Of a stretch of 64,000 bases of DNA, positions 61,010 to 64,000 are shown piece by piece; positions within the stretch are counted from its first letter, which is position 1, and each line of letters begins with the position of its first letter. A program made the position numbers and the translations under genes. Source of the stretch: Maylandia zebra (lineage: Eukaryota > Chordata > Actinopteri > Cichliformes > Cichlidae); contig NC_135187.1 of NCBI RefSeq assembly GCF_041146795.1, positions 19,254,056 through 19,318,055 on the forward strand. Direction: 5' to 3'. The notes beneath the pieces were generated by a model. It made no database searches. It saw nothing but the letters and a program-made list of their open reading frames with translations, and was not told where the DNA came from.

Positions 61010-63160
61010 CAGTGGAGGGCCAGGGGGGGCCACCTCTGTCTACAGGTCCTGCTGCTATGAGAAGGGGGCTGATGTCGGGTGGGGGGTGTGGGGTGGGGGA
61101 ACTGGGGTAGGCATAGGGGAGAGAGGGGGCTGGACCCACTCACTGCTCCTGATCACTGATCAAAACACTGACTGATTGCCGCTGATCCCTGATCAGTTGA
61201 ACCCGCCCCTTCTCTCTCCTCTTGCTCACCGATCAGCAGTGCAGCAGCCATCCGTGTGACGGTGTGGCAGGGTGGAGGAAAGAACACGGATGGACGGAGT
61301 TTTTCTCTTTTTCTCTCTCTGTCTCGTGCTCTCTTTCTCATCGTGAAGACCAGAACAGGTTCTCCATTCCACTCTGCTCTCCCTCACATCTCTGACTCCC
61401 CACCTGCGGGGGTAAAGGACTGCATCTGGACAGCTGCAGGTGGGGTGGGAGGGTGAAACGGTGAAACTACAGTGCTTCATGTTCAAACTTTAAAAAAAAA
61501 AAAAAAGAAAGATATTTTCATGTTGGACACTCTCTGTGGAGAGGTATCATCTCAGCTGATCACATGACACCTCTACACGACCATCCTGTGATTCATTCTG
61601 CTTCGACCAATAGACGCACAGCACGGAGGAAGTGGAGCGCTGCACTGTGGGTAAAAGCCACAGATTCTTCTGGATACGAACAGTGAAGCTCTGGCACAGC
61701 TGGCTCAGTTTTGCAGTGCTGGAGAAAAAAAAAACAAAAAAACAAAACAGGAAGTACAAAGTGGAACATGTGACATATTTGTGCATCTGGGAAACCTATG
61801 TTGACATTTTAATTCTGTTTGTACAGAGAATGTTTTGCAATGGAGAGGGGGAAAAAAGATTTATGGCAACTCACTCAAAAATTGGGGAAAGCCAATTTTT
61901 TTTTTTGTTTGGTTTCTTTTTCAGTGCTTATTGTAATTGTCCATGCCTGTCTATTCAGAGAGGAGGATACGCTTGTGTTTCTTTTTGAGATGTAAAAGGA
62001 AAAACTGTTGCTGTGTTACAAAAAAAGGACCTATGATTCAGACCCTTGGTGTCTAAAAGCATTATATTGACACTGTATGCTGCTGGGATGAGTGGCCTCT
62101 CCCGTGAACTGCGCGGATACGTTAGCTCGCAGGCCCTTATCCAATCCTCCTGTCAGTAGCCCTTGTGGTCTAGCTTCTACTCTACTACTTAAGCATTTGT
62201 TTACAACCTCAATTAGGTTAGCGGCCACAGACTAACTTGTTTACATGAGTAGGTTTCCAGTCCCACTGTTATTCAGACAGCTACTAAACTGAATCTGAAT
62301 AGGTTAGTAACACTGATACAACTGTTTTTAAACTGGACTGTGACACCCACTATTCAGATTTATGCTGTGTGTGTCTGGATCAGGGCTGACGCTGGTGCAA
62401 CTTTGCTTCAAAAGCAAAAAGGAAATTTGTTTAGAGATAAGTATGAGACTGTGAACAAAGGCACCTCAACTTTATTGACAATCACATGAATTTATGTACT
62501 TGGAGGTTCATTTAGTCTAGCTTTGTGTAAATGTTAATTTACAGATGATGTAGAAACATAAATGAATTGGCTGTCATCAAGACTTAAAGAATCATGCGAG
62601 TAGTAATTTGCAATTAGTTTGTTATACAGGTCTGGTGGAACTTGCCAGTCAATGTATGTAATTGATCCCTGACAAATTCTGGTTCATCTAATCCTACAAA
62701 ACATATGTGATGGGGTAATTTGAAAAGCAGAGATTGGAAATCCCGTCACACCCCACAAACCAACAGCTAATTTTACTGTATACACGCACCTCTTTAGATC
62801 AACAGGATTTCAACATGATGTCTCGTCATGCCTGATTACACACGTACGGGGCATGAACACCATCATTTCACGCACTGAAAATGCAACAAAACAAAAGCAG
62901 CTTTTAATATCGTGTTAAACAAGAGACTGATAAGTATCGTGTAGTGCCAAGTGCTCAAAGACTGGGGAGACTGGCAGGACAATGGATAGGACTGAAACAA
63001 GAGAGACCAGATGGAAAGGTCAAGGAAGACTTGGATGGATTTGAGATACATAGCTGACTCGACTGGCTGTGATACTAATGCCCTGTTTGACAGCCGTTTT
63101 AACAGTTTTATGTTTAAGAAAAAGAAATAAATTAAAAAAATAAATAAATAAAGGTGACTA
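61010..63160 (+). other. fbxl2: Probable fbxl2 3' UTR
   Basis: No exon follows the stop codon. The sequence starts G-rich (61017-61130) then becomes AT-rich, and the first cluster of canonical AATAAA signals is at 63126-63148. This implies a 3' UTR of about 2.1 kb, plausible for this family but unconfirmed. Confidence 0.4.
63126..63131 (+). terminator. fbxl2: Candidate fbxl2 poly(A) signal AATAAA
   Basis: The first of several overlapping AATAAA hexamers in 63126-63150. Use is inferred. Confidence 0.35.
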
Positions 63161-63239
63161 ATAGTAACTGTGCTTTGTCTCTGCAGTGTGAGATTTTGTT
63201 TTTTATCTGAAAGACCTACTTCATAGTAAACTGCAGCAA

Positions 63240-63900
63240 TTTGAATAGAGACTGTGCAGCCGTGACGCCGCTAGATGTCAGCAGAGGGCCGTGTAGACAG
63301 CGGACACGCCCACACGTAAACAGTAATTTTGTTTATCGTTTCTAGAACAGAGAATAGAAATTAACCAGCCACAATCAATAAAAATATATCTTAAGTTAAT
63401 AAGCGTATATATTTCCCTATTTTAGTACGGATGTGGTTCACAGTGCACTTGTTTATTTTACATTTTACATCAGGCATTATGCAGGCTGGCTGTGCAGTGC
63501 CCGAAGACCCATCGGCCTGATCGTTGATCGGTTGCGCCTCCTGGTGAACTGCAGTCCCCGGCAACGCGCAGCTTTCAGCGCCTAATAACGGCTTTAACGG
63601 CAGCAGCGATTATTCCTGGGTTAAAGAGAAATCAGAGACCCCCGGACTGGAGCTGAACTATTTTTGTGGAAGTTTGGTGCAACTTTGCCCCGGACGGAGT
63701 TGACCGTTGAACGCCTTTAAAGCCTGCGGTCATGGAATAGAGCAGCGGACTGAGGCCTGCGGATAACTGACGGTAGCTAGCTGAGCTAGCTTTTGTGAAG
63801 CTGTCCATATTTGTTTGGGTGGCCGTGCTAGCTTTCTATGTGCTATTTTTGTTAGCATAACAGCCAAGCATATTTGCTATTTTTTTCTGATGAGGTTATA
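63240..63900 (+). promoter_or_regulatory. GC/CpG-rich segment, possible promoter and 5' UTR of the next gene
   Basis: After AT-rich DNA the sequence becomes GC- and CpG-rich (63240-63320 and 63490-63780), resembling a CpG promoter with a non-coding first exon. A plausible splice donor (GGTAGCT) lies near 63771. No coding exon falls inside the window, so the gene and its direction are not identified. Confidence 0.35.
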
Positions 63901-64000
63901 TTAAAGGAACCGGCTGAGGGCCACTGCGGTTATTCGTTTCCCGAAGTTTCGCCAAGTTTAAGTTCCCTCTGAGTTAACGGTATCTAATAAGGAAACCAGC

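Overview
This window is vertebrate nuclear DNA, almost certainly from a teleost and probably a percomorph such as a cichlid. It has intron-rich genes with GT-AG introns, fish-type Tc1 transposons, L1, L2 and RTE/Rex3-like LINE remnants, tRNA-derived SINEs, solo LTRs and long CA/TG microsatellites. There are no operons and no CRISPR, phage or bacterial features. I assembled four protein-coding genes exon by exon. In all four the splice phases close and the predicted length fits the family.

Layout: (1) 1-3174, no recognisable gene. (2) 3175-17479, minus strand: fkbp9, 10 coding exons, 566 aa, an ER peptidyl-prolyl isomerase with four FKBP domains, two EF-hands and a C-terminal HDEL. Its introns carry a very young, apparently intact Tc1/mariner element (13586-15192), a solo LTR (10884-11507), an L2-type LINE tail and older Tc1 debris. 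(3) 17480-18591: a 1.1 kb divergent promoter interval. (4) 18592-23157, plus strand: crtap, 7 exons, 403 aa, the cartilage-associated subunit of the collagen prolyl 3-hydroxylation complex. (5) 23158-27344: intergenic, with a decayed Tc1 copy and a possible orphan exon at 24659-24863. (6) 27345-39411, minus strand: susd5, 5 coding exons, 803 aa, a Link + Sushi + transmembrane protein with a striking Asp/His-rich stretch. (7) 39412-48180: intergenic, repeat-rich (second solo LTR, decayed Tc1, long TG repeat with an adjacent perfect palindrome, truncated L1 with target-site duplication). (8) 48768-61009, plus strand: fbxl2, 14 coding exons, 432 aa, an F-box/LRR ubiquitin-ligase substrate receptor ending in a CaaX box. 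(9) 61010-64000: probable fbxl2 3' UTR, then a GC-rich promoter-like segment of a possible next gene.

The order crtap-susd5-fbxl2 matches the human 3p22.3 neighbourhood. The head-to-head partner fkbp9 does not: human FKBP9 lies on chromosome 7. The divergent fkbp9/crtap pair mirrors the human FKBP10/P3H4 head-to-head pair on 17q21. This suggests an ancestral FKBP-CRTAP/P3H bidirectional unit for ER collagen maturation that was duplicated and later split in mammals. fkbp9 and crtap would act together in procollagen folding and modification in the ER. susd5 is a hyaluronan-type (Link) surface protein. fbxl2 is a membrane-anchored SCF adaptor with no obvious functional tie to its neighbours.
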